Positions 1 to 5,682 of a stretch of DNA of 9,276 nt are shown here, in pieces. The DNA comes from JADFNO01 sp965369945 (lineage in GTDB: Bacteria; Planctomycetota; Phycisphaerae; Phycisphaerales; SM1A02). The position numbers and the translations under genes are program-made. Under the pieces are notes generated by a model. The model had not been told where the DNA came from. It made no database searches and saw nothing but the letters and a program-made list of their open reading frames with translations. Within the stretch, counting starts at the first letter, position 1; the number at the start of each line of letters is the position of its first letter. The DNA lies in contig CBDUST010000180.1 in the NCBI GenBank assembly GCA_965369945.1, forward strand, positions 1 to 9,276, given 5' to 3'.

Positions 1-71
1 GGGCGATTGTTGCCTCGCACCCCCATCGCGACCATACCAACAGCCACTCCGGCCTCGTCGGTGCTTCATAG
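1..71 (+). CDS. Possible 3' end of an upstream gene (partial, unidentified)
   Basis: The third forward frame is open from the left edge to a TAG at 69-71 and ends ...GLVGAS. Its codons mostly end in C or G, as in the real genes of this window. The first forward frame is also open, to 111, but with poorer codon bias. A strong AGGAGG (70-75) overlaps the stop, as happens at operon junctions, but the ATG it serves (83) is followed almost at once by a stop. About 22 residues are too few to name a family, and this could simply be noncoding sequence. Confidence 0.25.
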   Translation, partial: AIVASHPHRDHTNSHSGLVGAS

Positions 72-97
72 GAGGTGTCAGGATGAATTATTAGAGT

Positions 98-163
98 AGC
101 GAATTCCCGACCCCGACGGAGTCGGGACGCAAAGCCGCATGTGCCATTGCACGGCTCAACGCT
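98..163 (+). ncRNA. GEMM-I-like (cyclic-di-GMP-I) riboswitch candidate, degenerate or truncated
   Basis: Bases 124-136 read GGGACGCAAAGCC, identical to the conserved core of GEMM-I riboswitches as I know it. As in that family, the core directly follows a hairpin: 105-111 (TCCCGAC) pairs with 121-127 (GTCGGGA). A second hairpin follows: 133-136 (AGCC) with 153-156 (GGCT), and inside it 141-144 (GTGC) with 149-152 (GCAC) around a CATT loop. AGCG (98-101) can pair with CGCT (160-163) to close a three-way junction. The usual GGCAAACC 5' strand and the matching 3' strand are not recognisable, and the loop of the first hairpin is not GNRA. The ligand is therefore doubtful, and this may be a decayed or variant aptamer. 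The nearest downstream gene is the permease at 489, beyond a terminator. Confidence 0.4.
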
Positions 164-208
164 TTGATCCCTTGACGCCATCTTCAGCCTCCGTGTTTCA
201 TTCTCCGT

Positions 209-252
209 CGGCCCCCGGAAGTGCGCCCCCGGCCCCCGGCCCCCGGAAATGC
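209..252 (+). repeat. C-rich imperfect direct repeat
   Basis: A 16-nt unit occurs at 209-224 (CGGCCCCCGGAAGTGC) and again at 237-252 (CGGCCCCCGGAAATGC), with one mismatch. More GGCCCCC units fill the space between. This looks like local slippage or duplication in the leader. No coding function is apparent. Confidence 0.6.
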
Positions 253-288
253 ACTGAACCTGCCGATGGAGTCGGGCTTTTACGCTAT

Positions 289-318
289 CCCCCCCGGTCA
301 CGAGACTGGGGGCTTTTT
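289..318 (+). terminator. Intrinsic (Rho-independent) terminator
   Basis: 291-299 (CCCCCGGTC) pairs with 304-312 (GACTGGGGG) in a 9-bp stem with one G-U pair and an ACGA tetraloop. One C and five T (314-318) follow. It would stop plus-strand transcripts before the permease at 489. It could end the upstream operon, or serve as the expression platform for the leader RNA at 98-163. Confidence 0.75.
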
Positions 319-488
319 CTCAAGGATGGCATCGTGGCATCAACGTGGAGAGGAAGAAGGCTTGCGGCCGGCCTTTTTGGACGATCCTTATGTGGGGTAC
401 CCGAAAAAGGGTCGGCAGGAGTGGTCGCGTGCAGGCGATGTCTAGGGCAAACGCACGTCCCGGACGAATCGCGGTATCTTCGTAGGCC
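319..488. other. Noncoding stretch between the terminator and the MlaE-type gene
   Basis: No convincing gene lies here. The open frames covering it run through the terminator or are proline/arginine-rich out-of-frame readings. A weaker hairpin followed by T residues is present: 357-361 (AAGGC) with 371-375 (GCCTT), T to 378. The promoter of the downstream permease probably lies in this stretch, but I see no clear -35/-10 pair. Confidence 0.4.
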
Positions 489-1328
489 ATGGTCACCGCC
501 TCGGCCAACATGGTGTCTCAAGTCGGGCAGGGATTGCTCCAGGCGGTGGAGGACTTTGGCCGGTTCGTTCGCTTCGCCGGCACGACCGCGTGGTGGCTGC
601 TGTTTCGAATGTCAAAGTGGTGTCGTTGGCGACTGCTGGGGCCGCAATTCTATTCGATCGGTGTGGCCTCGATTCCTGTGGTGGCCGTCACCGGCGCCTT
701 CATCGGAATGGTGTTAGCTCTGGAAGGGTACGACCAGTTCCAGGCCCTCGGTCAAGAAGGCCGACTCGGGGGGATTATCAACGTCTCGGTGACCAAACAG
801 ATCGGTCCGGTGCTTGCGGCCGTGATGGTTGCGGGACGTGTGGGCGGCGCGCTGGCGGCGGAACTGGGGACGATGCGCGTCACCGAACAACTCGACGCCT
901 TGCGAGCCATGGCGACCGATCCTGTCGCTCACCTCGTCGTGCCGAGGTTCGTTGCGTGCCTGATCATGACCCCCATCCTTACGATCTATTCCGATCTGTT
1001 GGGTGTGGCGGGCGGTTGGCTGATCACGGTGCGGTTCTATGGCGTCTCGCCGTATGAGTATTGGGACTTCACACAATTCTTCGTTGATTGGTGGCAGCCC
1101 GTCTCCGGCTTGATCAAGAGCGTGTTCTTCGGCGCGAGCATCGGCTTGATCGCGTGCTACAAGGGGTTTTATTGTCGCTCGGGCGCAGCGGGTGTTGGAC
1201 GGGCGGCAACCGAAGCGTTCGTGGCGAGCTTTCTGGTCATCATCACGTTGAACCTCGTCCTCGCCAAGGTCCTCAACAGCATTGATGTGATGTTCATCAG
1301 CAAGAGCGCTTCGTCGGCGTTTGGGTGA
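489..1328 (+). CDS. mlaE: MlaE/YrbE-family ABC transporter permease
   Basis: This is an inner-membrane permease of the MlaE family, which works with an MlaF-type ATPase and an MlaD-type MCE protein to move phospholipids or other hydrophobic substrates between the inner and outer membranes. The 279-residue length is slightly above the usual 255-270. The family core is clear: GPVLAAVMVAGRVGGALAAE at 107-125 continues into GTMRVTEQLDAL (127-138), and near the C-terminus SGLIKSVFFG (206-215) precedes CYKGFYCRSGAAGVGRAATE (223-242). Hydrophobic segments lie at about 57-78, 105-122, 150-182, 209-224 and 244-265. The ATG at 489 has only a weak upstream GTAGG; ATG 510 is an alternative. No ATPase or MCE gene adjoins it in the window, so partners must be encoded elsewhere or to the left. 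The product family is certain; the substrate is not. Confidence 0.92.
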   Translation: MVTASANMVSQVGQGLLQAVEDFGRFVRFAGTTAWWLLFRMSKWCRWRLLGPQFYSIGVASIPVVAVTGAFIGMVLALEGYDQFQALGQEGRLGGIINVSVTKQIGPVLAAVMVAGRVGGALAAELGTMRVTEQLDALRAMATDPVAHLVVPRFVACLIMTPILTIYSDLLGVAGGWLITVRFYGVSPYEYWDFTQFFVDWWQPVSGLIKSVFFGASIGLIACYKGFYCRSGAAGVGRAATEAFVASFLVIITLNLVLAKVLNSIDVMFISKSASSAFG

Positions 1329-1491
1329 ATCAGATCACGGCTTTGCCGATCGGATCAGGCGATAGAGGTTCGATCCAATACCTCGGCACAGGGGACAGGT
1401 CTGCCTGGGGATTTTGTATGGGCCATAGGATCAGCCCGCCGGCGTGATTTTATCGATATCCCACAGCAAACAGTAATCTATAGCATCCTTA

Positions 1492-1513
1492 GATAGACGA
1501 GGGCGTATCTATC
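1492..1513. promoter_or_regulatory. Operator-like inverted repeat upstream of the transglutaminase-fold gene
   Basis: GATAGA (1492-1497) and TCTATC (1508-1513) form a perfect 6-bp inverted repeat with a 10-nt spacer, about 75 nt before the start at 1586. It sits in the most AT-rich part of the 1329-1585 spacer, near TAATCT (1474-1479), which could be a -10 element. The geometry suits a dimeric regulator, but a chance palindrome cannot be excluded. The rest of the spacer shows no gene and no clear terminator for the permease. Confidence 0.25.
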
Positions 1514-1585
1514 CGTGCAGGTTCGCCGACCGTACGCCCCGATCGTAGTATGGTGTGCAGAACATTCGTAAGAAGGGATCGTGCG

Positions 1586-2710
1586 ATGAAGCTTGCGCTC
1601 GTGTTGCTCTGTGCGGTGATGGCTTTGGACGTACCGTCGGGTCGGCCACCGATCGGACCGTTGCAGCGCGTTGAGCCGCGGATCTACGATTTCAAGTTTG
1701 AAGTCGTCGTCAGCACCGTCTGGCAACATGACGTCACACAGCGCCGACGTTACAACCTCAAGGACGCGCCGATCGTCTTTCCAGTCATCTTCCAAGGCGC
1801 TTATAGCCGAGTCCCCAGCGAAGCGTTATGGGCCAAGCTGTGGCTGGAGGGTCGCGAAGATCTTGGGCTGTCCCAGCGAACGCGCGTGGACTCGGGACTC
1901 CCTCATCACTCGCATCTGGCTGTGTTCACCGTGCCTCAGTTCAGTGGGTATTCATTGCGCTGGCAACTTGGGTATAAGGTGCAGGTCTGGTCCAGTCGCA
2001 TCGACGAGGTCAGAGCAGCGCAAATCGCCTGGCCGCGCGAATGGCCCAAGGAAGTTCAGGACGGCCTGCAACGACAGATGTACATCGAGTCGGACGACTC
2101 GGTCTTTGCGGAGACCGTGGCGAGGATCAGTGAGGGGCAGCTTCGCATGGTCCCGCCATACTTGGCTGCCAAGGACATCGTTCGATACTGCATCAACAAC
2201 TTGCGTGTGAGTGGAGATGGTGTAAATCGCGGTAACGGCGGAGTCTTGCATGGATTGGATCTCGTCGGGGCGAGTCGCGCTGCTGCCACAGGCGTGGGAG
2301 GACCGCATGATCTGGTGTGTCTATGCGTAGCGATGCTGCGGGCAGCGGGCATTCCCGCTCGGCCGGTCATCGGGGTTCAGGAGGACGAACTCGATCGAGC
2401 CGTTTTCGTGAGTTGGGCGGAGTTTTATCTCCCCGGGGCCGGTTGGATTCCGTTCGATCCGGATGAAATGCGCGGCAAAGGTATTCGACATCTCGATGTG
2501 CGCAAGCCTTGGCCCGAGTTCGGCACGATGGATGATCTGAATCGGCGAATACCGCTGTCGTACCACTTCGTTCCACCTGCTGCTGTGGAGGCACCGCAGA
2601 ATGCCGCGGTGTGGGGTTGGGATCCCCGGCCGGGGCGCGATCCCTCCAGCGAGCAAATCATCGTCATGAGTATCATCTCACGAGGGCGCGGCGTGGAAGA
2701 TGCGCAATAA
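1586..2710 (+). CDS. Exported transglutaminase-like fold protein, probably catalytically inactive
   Basis: The start at 1586 is chosen because AGAAGGGA (1571-1578) is a good ribosome binding site and because the protein then opens with a signal-like stretch (MKLALVLLCAVMALDVPSG); an ATG 36 nt upstream lacks both. The 374-residue product has an N-terminal beta-rich region (about 30-170), then a transglutaminase core (about 190-295). The core shows YLAAKDIVRYCINNL, AMLRAAGIPARPVIG and SWAEFYLPGAGWIPFDPDE, all typical. In active members, Cys lies 15 residues before the G of GIPAR and His lies two before the W of HAWVE. Here these positions are Pro240 (GGPHDL) and Val275 (VSWAE), while the third residue, Asp291 (FDPD), remains at the normal spacing. 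Cys245 and Cys247 are nearby but sit deeper in the helix. The role is probably binding or structural in the periplasm. It stands alone, convergent with the zinc-ribbon gene. Confidence 0.85.
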   Translation: MKLALVLLCAVMALDVPSGRPPIGPLQRVEPRIYDFKFEVVVSTVWQHDVTQRRRYNLKDAPIVFPVIFQGAYSRVPSEALWAKLWLEGREDLGLSQRTRVDSGLPHHSHLAVFTVPQFSGYSLRWQLGYKVQVWSSRIDEVRAAQIAWPREWPKEVQDGLQRQMYIESDDSVFAETVARISEGQLRMVPPYLAAKDIVRYCINNLRVSGDGVNRGNGGVLHGLDLVGASRAAATGVGGPHDLVCLCVAMLRAAGIPARPVIGVQEDELDRAVFVSWAEFYLPGAGWIPFDPDEMRGKGIRHLDVRKPWPEFGTMDDLNRRIPLSYHFVPPAAVEAPQNAAVWGWDPRPGRDPSSEQIIVMSIISRGRGVEDAQ

Positions 2711-2773
2711 CTCGAATCTGTGCGGTGTTGCGGCGCCGAATCAAAGCTTCATTCCACTTGCGCTGAATTCGAG
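2711..2773. repeat. Inverted repeat between convergent genes
   Basis: CTCGAAT (2711-2717), directly after the stop of the transglutaminase-fold gene, is the exact complement of ATTCGAG (2767-2773), just past the end of the zinc-ribbon gene. A GGCGCC palindrome lies between. It could form a weak hairpin ending both transcripts, but there is no T run and the loop is long. Confidence 0.25.
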
Positions 2774-2783
2774 CATTTCGCAG

Positions 2784-3035
2784 TTACAGCCGCAATAGGA
2801 AGCGGAGTGTAAGAAACAGCAGCGCCGCGACGACGAGTAGGCTTATCAATGCCATGGATCGCCTTCGCCACCAAGTCTGAGTCGGTGGCCGGCTCGTTGT
2901 CCCCGCGGTGAGGAAGGCGCCACAGTCCGGACAGATATCCGCCTGATCCCAAATTTCCGACCCGCAATCGGGGCAGCAAGCGGTATCGCCACCGAAGCGG
3001 TCGAGATCCTCCGGGCTGGGGCCTTCGTCAATCAT
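2784..3035 (-). CDS. Small zinc-ribbon protein with C-terminal membrane anchor
   Basis: The 83-residue protein has an acidic N-terminus (MIDEGPSPEDLDRF). Two CxxC knuckles follow, CPDCG at 21-25 and CPDCG at 35-39, the four-cysteine pattern of a zinc ribbon. After a short linker and the basic cluster WRRRS comes one hydrophobic segment (about 60-83) that ends the protein. This predicts a tail-anchored protein with the zinc module in the cytoplasm. Small zinc-ribbon membrane proteins of this plan are common and mostly uncharacterised. A GAGG seven bases before the ATG supports the start. The gene lies 59 nt downstream of the MalK-type ATPase on the same strand and is probably cotranscribed with it. 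Its function is unknown. Confidence 0.8.
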   Translation of the reverse strand: MIDEGPSPEDLDRFGGDTACCPDCGSEIWDQADICPDCGAFLTAGTTSRPPTQTWWRRRSMALISLLVVAALLFLTLRFLLRL

Positions 3036-3094
3036 CTATGGGCCTCGTAGACAAGCAACTCGTGCGAATCGGAAACTTCGGATACATCGGGTCT

Positions 3095-4213
3095 TCACTG
3101 ACCGAACACGATGTGCCGACCATACTCGCCCAGCTCAAACAGATGCACGGAACTTGGATCGACGTGGACCTGTACACTCACCCCAGGCGAAAGATCACGA
3201 TCGGTCGAGACACGCGCAATGAGATCGTGCCCGTCGTCTGTTCGGCCATATACGTCGATCCGATCACCCAACGGCTCAGTAATAAGGACGTCCAGTTGGA
3301 TCGACGCGGCTTCGGGCGATTGGTCTGTGGCGTCGATGCGAAGCGCTTCCGGTCGTATGCCGGCCACGACCTTGCGGTCCAGGTGGGACTGCGCCGCTTC
3401 GGCCGTCGTAGATGCCAACGGCAGCCGTAATCCGGTGCCGGCTGTGAATGATAGCTGCCCGTTGTGTTGCTCGATTTGCCCCTCAAGGAAGTTCATGGGC
3501 GGCGTTCCCACGAACCCGGCTACGAAGCGGTTCACGGGCCGATTGTAGATCTCCAGCGGCTTACCAATTTGTTGCACCTGACCTTTCGACATCACGACGA
3601 CGCGATCGCCCATCGTCATCGCCTCTTCCTGATCATGGGTCACGTAGATCGTGGTCGTCTTGAGGCGCAGGTGCAGTGCCTTCAGCTCAGCCCGCATTTG
3701 CAGGCGCAACCTCGCATCAAGGTTGCTCAGCGGTTCGTCAAACAGATAGCACTTCGGATTGCGAACGATCGCGCGACCTACGGCCACGCGCTGCTGTTGC
3801 CCGCCGGAGAGTGCCCCTGGTTTGCGGTCCAATAGATCCGACAGTCCCAACATCGATGCCGTTTCGCGAACGATTCGGTCGATCTCGGTACGAGGGAACT
3901 TGCGCATCTTCAACCCGAACGCCATGTTCTTGTACACGCTCATATGCGGGTACAGCGCGTAGTCCTGAAAGACCATGGCCACGTCGCGGTCCTTGGGGTG
4001 CAGCTTGTTGACCACACGATCGCCGATTCGGATCGTGCCGCTGGTCAGGTCCTCAAGGCCGGCGATCATGCGCAAAGTCGTGGTCTTGCCGCAACCGGAC
4101 GGCCCGACCAGGACGAGCAGCTCCCCGTCCGTGATCTGAAGCGACAGATCATCGACGGCAAGGACCTTGCCTGGGTAGACCTTCGAGATTGATTCAAGAG
4201 CAACCTGTGCCAT
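3095..4213 (-). CDS. MalK/UgpC-type ABC transporter ATP-binding protein
   Basis: This cytoplasmic ATPase energises a CUT1-type carbohydrate importer. With the start at 4213 it has 372 residues, normal for the MalK/UgpC/MsmX group; the frame extends 29 codons further but that extension is not family-like, while MAQVALESISKVYPG is the usual beginning. Motifs in order: Walker A GPSGCGKTT (37-45), Q-loop VFQDYALYPHMSV (Gln83), signature LSGGQQQRVA (135-144), Walker B CYLFDEP (155-161), D-loop SNLDARLR and H-loop THDQEEA (His193). The C-terminal third (about 240-372) is the TOBE regulatory domain, with MNFLEG and GIRPEAL as expected. AAGG lies seven bases before the start. Such ATPases often serve several importers; here the permease at 8577 is a natural partner although it lies more than 4 kb away on the other strand. 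Confidence 0.95.
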   Translation of the reverse strand: MAQVALESISKVYPGKVLAVDDLSLQITDGELLVLVGPSGCGKTTTLRMIAGLEDLTSGTIRIGDRVVNKLHPKDRDVAMVFQDYALYPHMSVYKNMAFGLKMRKFPRTEIDRIVRETASMLGLSDLLDRKPGALSGGQQQRVAVGRAIVRNPKCYLFDEPLSNLDARLRLQMRAELKALHLRLKTTTIYVTHDQEEAMTMGDRVVVMSKGQVQQIGKPLEIYNRPVNRFVAGFVGTPPMNFLEGQIEQHNGQLSFTAGTGLRLPLASTTAEAAQSHLDRKVVAGIRPEALRIDATDQSPEAASIQLDVLITEPLGDRIDVYGRTDDGHDLIARVSTDRDLSPGVSVQVHVDPSSVHLFELGEYGRHIVFGQ

Positions 4214-4346
4214 TCGCAACCTTTGGAGGATAGTCCGGAACTTCGACAGGATAGCGGCCAAAGCCGGCGTTGGTATGGGTGGCTGCTCGGAGCGATGCAA
4301 TCCAGCGCTTGCACCGAACGCTCACCTCGCCGAGGATTGCCGGGTG
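4214..4346. promoter_or_regulatory. Divergent promoter region between the MalK-type and GH172 genes
   Basis: The two genes point away from each other across 133 nt, so promoters for both must lie here or just inside the genes. I see no convincing -35/-10 pair and no clean operator palindrome. The arrangement allows joint regulation of the importer ATPase and the hydrolase. Confidence 0.4.
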
Positions 4347-5417
4347 ATGAGCGATCTTGTCAATCCAATGGGCGATCTCGCGCGGCTCGTCGACACCCAG
4401 ACGCGGTCAATCTCAGCTGAGAATCCCACCGGCGAAAAGTCTGGCGGTGCACAGGCGTCGCCCGGCGATGACGAGCATTGCACCGACGCGGCCAGAACGC
4501 TTGGCAAAGGGTGGAAAGTTCGGCCGTGCCTGAGGAACATCCAACCGGCTCAAACGGTGACGTTGGCGGATATCCCAGGGCCGGGCACCATCCAGCATAT
4601 CTGGTGTACAGTCGATGCGCGTTTCTCGCGGTCAATCACGCTGCGCGCCTTTTACGACGATCAGGTGCAGCCTTCGATCGTTGCACCGCTCGGCTATTTT
4701 TTCGCCAACGGCTTGGATGGTTTGGCGCACGTGAGCTCGATCCCTGTTGCGGTGAATCCGCGCGGAGGAATGAATTGCTATTGGCCCATGCCGTTTTGCA
4801 AGCGCATGCGAATCGAAGTCATGAATGACGGGACGCAGGTGGTTCCCGAGTTCTTCTTCCAAATCACCTATGCCCTGGGTGGCATCGCCAGTGATACTGC
4901 TTACTTTCATGCGAGGTATCGCAAGGCAACGACGACGCGTGATCATCCCGAGCATGTGATCCTCGATGATGTGAAAGGGCCGGGACATTACGTCGGCACA
5001 TATCTGGTTTGGTCGCAATACGACCCGGGATGGTGGGGTGAAGGCGAAGTCAAATTCTTCATCGACGGCGACCCGCCTGATTCGCCGACAATCTGTGGAA
5101 CCGGCACGGAAGATTATTTTGGAGGTGCGTGGGGTTTCACGGGCGCTGACCCCAACGATCCGACACCAGTCCCCTATTGCGGCCCCTTCCTCGGCCATCC
5201 GCAGGCGGCGCACAAACTTCAATTGATTGATGGCCAAGAGGTCTTACAGCACGCGTTGTATCGTTGGCACCTTCCCGATCCGATTCGATTCAAGAAGGAT
5301 CTGCGCGTGACAGTCCAGGCCTTGGGTTGGAAGGACGATGGTACATATCTACCACTGGCCGACGAGATTGCCTCTGTGGCGTACTGGTACCAAGCAGTGC
5401 CCGATGGTGTCCGCTAG
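4347..5417 (+). CDS. Glycoside hydrolase family 172 (DUF2961) enzyme
   Basis: GH172 enzymes are retaining exo-enzymes whose characterised members act on alpha-D-fructofuranosides or D-arabinofuranosides. The 356-residue product matches the family from its first residues (PMGDLARL, RSISAENPTGEKSGG), through GKGWKVRP and GPGTIQHIWCT, to GTGTEDYFGGAWGF. Glu234 (GEGEVKFF) and Glu255 (TEDYF) are 21 residues apart, the spacing I recall for the catalytic pair Glu270/Glu291 of the Bifidobacterium founding enzyme, so the site looks intact. There is no signal peptide, hence cytoplasmic action on imported sugar. The start at 4347 is chosen because homology begins there and GAGGA lies upstream; ATG 4275 in frame is less likely. 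It is divergent from the ATPase and convergent with the GH2 gene, which points to one sugar-use locus. The exact substrate cannot be read from sequence. Confidence 0.9.
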   Translation: MSDLVNPMGDLARLVDTQTRSISAENPTGEKSGGAQASPGDDEHCTDAARTLGKGWKVRPCLRNIQPAQTVTLADIPGPGTIQHIWCTVDARFSRSITLRAFYDDQVQPSIVAPLGYFFANGLDGLAHVSSIPVAVNPRGGMNCYWPMPFCKRMRIEVMNDGTQVVPEFFFQITYALGGIASDTAYFHARYRKATTTRDHPEHVILDDVKGPGHYVGTYLVWSQYDPGWWGEGEVKFFIDGDPPDSPTICGTGTEDYFGGAWGFTGADPNDPTPVPYCGPFLGHPQAAHKLQLIDGQEVLQHALYRWHLPDPIRFKKDLRVTVQALGWKDDGTYLPLADEIASVAYWYQAVPDGVR

Positions 5418-5518
5418 AGCTCTTGTAGCGTCAGGGCATCACAGAAGACAGACTATGTAGCTACGTCACGACCGGTGGCATCCCGAGTCAATCGGAACCT
5501 CGCCGACAGGATTGTCCA

Positions 5519-5545
5519 GTTGCACGGGCATCCTACCCGTGCAAC
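5519..5545 (-). repeat. H-G-Q-D-A-R-A-T-type interspersed repeat, copy 1
   Basis: A perfect 10-bp hairpin is formed by 5519-5528 (GTTGCACGGG) and 5536-5545 (CCCGTGCAAC) with a 7-nt loop. Read on the minus strand it gives H-G-stop-D-A-R-A-T, a one-base variant of a repeat I know from planctomycete and related genomes. Bases 5522-5534 are the exact inverse of 5573-5585 in copy 2. Confidence 0.6.
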
Positions 5546-5564
5546 GTACCATGGCATGACATCT

Positions 5565-5589
5565 GCACGGACAGGATGCCCGTGCCACC
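5565..5589 (+). repeat. H-G-Q-D-A-R-A-T-type interspersed repeat, copy 2
   Basis: On the plus strand bases 5566-5589 translate exactly as H-G-Q-D-A-R-A-T. GCACGG (5565-5570) pairs with CCGTGC (5580-5585) in a short hairpin. It lies opposite in orientation to copy 1, so the two can also pair with each other over 13 bp. Confidence 0.65.
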
Positions 5590-5682
5590 GGAGTCGGGCC
5601 GATCGACCTGTTGGAACCGGAAAATTCCTCGTAGCGTTAGATGACTAGCGCATTCAGCCGCTACGTCTTCTGTGAAACTGCC

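Noticed and set aside
141..152. Similarity of the CCATTGCAC loop to the U1A-binding loop found in engineered riboswitch constructs
   Set aside because: That loop was added for crystallography in laboratory RNAs. The resemblance here is coincidental and part of a natural hairpin.
264..277. Recurring GGAGTCGGG strings at about 118, 268 and 5590
   Set aside because: Nine-base GC-rich strings with differing flanks. Too short to claim a repeat family.
357..378. Second terminator-like hairpin
   Set aside because: The stem is only 5 bp, part of the T run is used in the stem, and a strong terminator lies just upstream. Mentioned in the spacer entry but not called separately.
221..445. 74-codon GTG-started frame in the leader
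   Set aside because: It spans the terminator stem at 289-318, has no ribosome site and matches no family I know.
139..717. 192-codon frame starting inside the leader RNA
   Set aside because: It crosses the intrinsic terminator and then overlaps the MlaE-type gene in another frame. Its composition (P, R, S, W, C) is typical of noncoding reading.
1671..2210. 179-codon plus-strand frame inside the transglutaminase-fold gene
   Set aside because: Shadow frame, S/R-rich, without domain features. The overlapping frame has a signal peptide and fold motifs.
3038..3430. 130-codon plus-strand frame opposite the MalK-type gene
   Set aside because: Antisense to the TOBE domain. It shows no motif.
4632..5237. 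201-codon open frame on the minus strand, antisense to GH172
   Set aside because: GH172 homology covers the whole stretch on the plus strand. The antisense product is rich in R, H and I with no known motif.
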